Source: Lentisphaerae bacterium GWF2_44_16 (GTDB lineage Bacteria > Verrucomicrobiota > Lentisphaeria > Victivallales > GWF2-45-14). Taken from it: 46,509 nucleotides of DNA. Shown here in pieces: positions 44,085 to 46,509 of this stretch. Below the pieces are notes generated by a model, which worked only from the letters and a program-made list of their open reading frames with translations, did not search any database and was not told where the DNA came from. The position numbers were made by a program, and so were the translations under genes. The stretch is from the NCBI GenBank assembly GCA_001803225.1, contig MHBF01000011.1, positions 1-46,509 of the forward strand, read 5' to 3'. How positions within the stretch are numbered: position 1 is the stretch's first letter; each line of letters begins with the position of its first letter.

Positions 44085-45311
44085 TTATTTCAAGATATCT
44101 GAAATCAGACGCATCTGGGCCGGAAGGCAGACTTTTTTCAGGTCATAATTGCGCAAAATGAACTCCCTGGCGTTTTTTCCTATTCTCACTGAATTTTCTC
44201 TGTCAGAGATAACATTGTCTACCTTTTCAGCCAATGCGGCTGAGTCGAAAAAGTCCGAGAGAAATCCCGTTTCTCCATCAGTAATCATCTCTTCGACAGG
44301 CTTTGTCCTGGAACCTATCACCGGGCATCCGCAGCTCATGGCCTCAAGCATGGACCATGAAAGAACAAACGGGTAGGTGAGGTAAATATGGGCTTTTGCA
44401 ATTTGGAAAAGAGAAATTAGGTTGGAATAAGGTATTTTTCCGGTGAAATGCACCCTTGACAGATCCGGCTTTACCTCGTCAAGATATTTTTGTTTGTAGG
44501 TTTTGCCGGGAGGAAGTTTGGTGCCGTAGCTTACTTCATCCCCCCCGACTATGATAATCCGGGCTTTCGGACGTCTTTTCAGTATGTCCGGCAGCGCACG
44601 GCAGAATATATGCCATCCCCTGTAGGGTTCCAGATTGCGGTTGACAAAGGATATTACCTCGTCTTTAACTGTAAGAATTTGTCCATCAGGAAGTTTGAAT
44701 GATGCCGACGGTTCCGGTTTCGCCACGTCCGTATCTATCCCGTCAAATATGACAGATATTTTGTCTTTGTACGCTTCAGGATGATTTTCATGCTGCCAGC
44801 GTGTCGGGCTTATACCTCGCTCACAGGCATCCAGCGACAAGAGAAGATGGGAATTCATTATCCTCAACTTGGCACTGGAATCAATTTCATTATTAGAAAA
44901 TTCCGGATCAAAGTTCAATGTGCTCTTTCCGCCGTAATAAAATTCGCAGAAAGAGAGGAGTTTGGCCTCCGGGAACACGTCTTTGAGAAAGAGCGCTTCT
45001 CCCCAGCCGGGATGAGCGCATATAATATCAGGAATAAATCCGATTTTCCTGAGTTGTATGCAAATCCTCGCCACAGCCTGTCCGCGTCTTACCTGTTCCT
45101 CAAATGCCTCAAGATAACGGTGCGTGTTTTTTCCAGCGCCTTCAGGCTTTTTATAGAAGCAATAGTTGATATTGTGGTGTTTCAGCCAGAGTTTTCTTTC
45201 AGGTTTTTCCTCGCTGATGGAGTAAACTTTGTTGTTTCTGTTCCGTGCCAGCTCGGCAGCCAGATGTTTATACTGACCGGGAAAGTTCTGATGGACAAAA
45301 AGTATTTTCAT
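44085..45311 (-). CDS. GT4-family glycosyltransferase
   Basis: A 408-aa GT-B fold glycosyltransferase. The N-terminal half starts MKILFVHQNFPGQYKHLA; the C-terminal half has ARIIIVGGDEVSYG, the IPYSNLISLFQIAKAHIYL region and the sugar-nucleotide site LSWSMLEAMSCGCPVIGS with the conserved Glu. There is no signal peptide, so it acts in the cytoplasm. It overlaps the sigma-factor stop by four bases (ATGA) and precedes the leader-like and RTX genes. It may glycosylate the RTX proteins before export, or act on a surface glycan; that is inference from position only. Confidence 0.9.
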   Translation of the reverse strand: MKILFVHQNFPGQYKHLAAELARNRNNKVYSISEEKPERKLWLKHHNINYCFYKKPEGAGKNTHRYLEAFEEQVRRGQAVARICIQLRKIGFIPDIICAHPGWGEALFLKDVFPEAKLLSFCEFYYGGKSTLNFDPEFSNNEIDSSAKLRIMNSHLLLSLDACERGISPTRWQHENHPEAYKDKISVIFDGIDTDVAKPEPSASFKLPDGQILTVKDEVISFVNRNLEPYRGWHIFCRALPDILKRRPKARIIIVGGDEVSYGTKLPPGKTYKQKYLDEVKPDLSRVHFTGKIPYSNLISLFQIAKAHIYLTYPFVLSWSMLEAMSCGCPVIGSRTKPVEEMITDGETGFLSDFFDSAALAEKVDNVISDRENSVRIGKNAREFILRNYDLKKVCLPAQMRLISDILK

Positions 45312-45823
45312 TGTTGTTCCAACTGTCTTTCTATGCAGGACCTCAATTCTTTCCTCATCCGGTAAAGCCTTTCTTTAACGGTCGCCTCGGAAAGTTTAAG
45401 AGCTTCCGTTATCTCGGAAGTAGACATCTTTTGATAATATTTCATCTTCAGAAGGGACTTTTTATCTTCCGTCAGTTTTTCCATGCACTTGTCAATGCTC
45501 CAATACATGTTTTGTATGGAATCATTTTCTTTCTCCTCCGCCCTGCTGGAAATGTCTGCGAGTTCCGAATCAAAAACATTGTTTCCCGATTTTATTGTAC
45601 GCAAGTATTTCAAATATTCAATGCGTGCAATCCCCAATGTCCAGCTTTTGAAAGAACCCTTTTCCTGATCAAAATCAGAAAAGTTTTTCCAGGCCGTCAA
45701 CGCAATATTCTGAAAAATATCATCCCTGTCCCCTGCTGAATATACCCAAGCCTTAAGAACACCTTTTATGCAAAGGCCTGTCTCCAGCCAGTATTTTGTA
45801 AACCTCGAATAAACATCTGTCAT
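45308..45823 (-). CDS. ECF-type RNA polymerase sigma factor (Rhodopirellula/Verrucomicrobium style)
   Basis: A 171-aa sigma-70 family protein with region 2 (DRDDIFQNIALTAWKNF and SFKSWTLGIARIEYLKYLR) and region 4 helix-turn-helix (TSEITEALKLSEATVKERLYRMRKEL), without regions 1 and 3. It is the first gene of the cluster and is translationally coupled to the glycosyltransferase (ATGA), so it probably drives this operon, perhaps including itself. No anti-sigma gene is visible in the window, which is typical of this sub-group. The ATG at 45823 is chosen over the TTG at 45826; AAGG lies eight bases upstream. Confidence 0.93.
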   Translation of the reverse strand: MTDVYSRFTKYWLETGLCIKGVLKAWVYSAGDRDDIFQNIALTAWKNFSDFDQEKGSFKSWTLGIARIEYLKYLRTIKSGNNVFDSELADISSRAEEKENDSIQNMYWSIDKCMEKLTEDKKSLLKMKYYQKMSTSEITEALKLSEATVKERLYRMRKELRSCIERQLEQQ

Positions 45824-46151
45824 CAAGATGGCCTTTACTTTTTGCTCCGTTATTCAATATAAAACAAAAGGAGCGCACACCCAAACATTTAAAACTAAAA
45901 AACAGGTGTTTTTTTGCAACCCGGATTCGACTGCACTGCCAAAAGTCCGCAGGCATTTTCGGCAAAAACAGCGCCTCATTTTTTTCTCCATCGAAATTCT
46001 TAGCAAGAAGATGCTTGCCGAGCGGTCATTTTACAATCCGACGTTCGCTGTCAAACTTGCATTTTTAGCCCTCTCGACAAGGGGGGCGCAATAGCGATTG
46101 TAGTTTTCGCTATAATCATCGGGCTGAATAAAATTATTGGCAGGTGAAATG
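45824..46151. other. Gene-free stretch upstream of the sigma factor
   Basis: About 330 bases hold no convincing coding frame: both ORFs here (88 aa plus, 81 aa minus) have unnatural composition. It should contain the promoter of the sigma-factor operon; no clear consensus promoter was recognised, which is expected if an ECF-type promoter is used. Confidence 0.5.
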
Positions 46152-46286
46152 ATGAGATTATTTTGGATACTTTTATTGTTACCGTTATTCTTCTGTCTAT
46201 TTTTCTGGAGCAATTTTTTCATAAGACGGAAGACTCTCTGCGCTGAATGCGCTTCTGTAAAAACTGAAAAGGACAACAGTTTGTAA
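46152..46286 (+). CDS. Possible 44-aa membrane protein with CxxC
   Basis: An ATG at 46152, with AGGTG five to eight bases upstream, opens 44 codons: MRLFWILLLLPLFFCLFFW, a strongly hydrophobic membrane segment, then NFFIRRKTLCAECASVKTEK with a CxxC pair, ending NSL. The hydrophobic start followed by a basic flank and CxxC looks like a small bitopic membrane protein. Its 3' end overlaps a copy of the IS left-end repeat, so the tail may be new or truncated. Not in a recognised family. Confidence 0.4.
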   Translation: MRLFWILLLLPLFFCLFFWSNFFIRRKTLCAECASVKTEKDNSL

Positions 46287-46330
46287 TTAAAGAATGCATG
46301 AGCATTCGTAACTTTCGAACCTTATACCAG
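46266..46330 (+). repeat. Third, short copy of the IS left-end internal segment
   Basis: GGAC, four bases, GTTTGT, then AAAGAATGC, three bases, AGCATTCGT and TTTCGAAC match the 11609-11650 copy; the ATGC/GCAT dyad is conserved. Nothing like the TTGACGG end is present, so it is a partial remnant. Confidence 0.45.
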
Positions 46331-46438
46331 ATTCTCTTCTGAATGTGAACGTTTCCCTACACCCTCATGATACGTCAAGGGATTATTCAGGGTTCCAGCG
46401 GGAGGTCGGATAAGGACTACTTTCACCCCTCATGTCTG

Positions 46439-46509
46439 TTATTGGCTTTGTCCGATGCTTTCCAGGATTTTCCAGATAGTACGCAGGGATGGGTTAATAT
46501 CAATTATCA
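46439..46509 (-). CDS. Possible C-terminus of a gene running off the right edge
   Basis: On the minus strand a frame entering from the edge reads IIDINPSLRTIWKILESIGQ and ends in TAA at 46439. The composition is natural for a protein end, but only about 22 codons are visible and no family can be named. Confidence 0.25.
   Translation of the reverse strand, partial: IIDINPSLRTIWKILESIGQSQ

Noticed and set aside
45828-46276. ORFs of 88 aa (plus) and 81 aa (minus) upstream of the sigma factor
   Set aside because: Composition is unlike neighbouring proteins, with no ribosome-binding site and no motif.

Overview
The window looks like a chromosomal segment of a Gram-negative bacterium of the PVC superphylum, most likely Lentisphaerota/Verrucomicrobiota-like. 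This is an inference from three things: a MoxR/DUF58/BatA-type operon whose VWA, DUF4159 and HEAT-repeat genes are typical of that group, an ECF sigma factor of the Rhodopirellula/Verrucomicrobium style, and periplasm-directed export and disulphide machinery. No rRNA or tRNA gene was seen, and the species cannot be named from this sequence.

Region 1 (218-11366, minus strand) is a RiPP (ribosomally made, modified peptide) cluster. Reading in the direction of transcription: a possible 43-aa ORF, an NAD-binding SDR, a 130-aa precursor with ten cysteines mostly ten residues apart, a stem-loop, a PqqD-like recognition protein, a radical SAM/SPASM enzyme, an S26-type peptidase fused to an HPr-kinase-like domain, a nucleotidyltransferase-fold protein, a thiamine-diphosphate decarboxylase, a second radical SAM/SPASM enzyme, and an ABC exporter lacking a C39 peptidase. 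The paired radical SAM enzymes, PqqD protein and HPr-kinase-like protein resemble the SynChlorMet (Scm) cassettes; that comparison is from memory. The thiamine enzyme and the peptidase fusion look unusual.

Region 2 (11944-29056, plus strand) is one tightly packed operon, with several 4-nt start/stop overlaps. It encodes a secreted 983-aa protein, a MoxR ATPase, a DUF58 protein, two membrane VWA proteins, a large membrane/coiled-coil protein, a DUF4159 protein, and a 1554-aa fusion of thioredoxin, HEAT-like repeats, a second thioredoxin and a CcdA/DsbD membrane domain. It is probably a cell-envelope stress or maturation system.

Region 3 (29074-30662) is an insertion sequence with a frameshifted DDE transposase and matching ends (AAATATT, 12 nt, TTGACGG). 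Its right-end 128 bp recurs in the same orientation at 60-187, so two near-identical copies sit just past the 3' ends of both export operons, 30.5 kb apart.

Region 4 (45823-30671, minus strand) is the most striking part. An ECF sigma factor and a GT4 glycosyltransferase are followed by a 92-aa leader-like protein, four tandem RTX-repeat proteins each carrying an N-terminal Nif11-type leader ending in a Gly-Gly site, a two-domain GNAT protein, and a complete NHLM-type exporter: a C39 peptidase/ABC protein, a second ABC protein, a periplasmic binding protein and an HlyD-type adaptor. The sequence predicts that calcium-binding RTX proteins are cleaved after Gly-Gly and exported by machinery normally linked to small peptide natural products.

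Beyond 45823 lie non-coding DNA, a possible 44-residue membrane protein, a repeat fragment, and perhaps the C-terminus of a gene running off the right edge.
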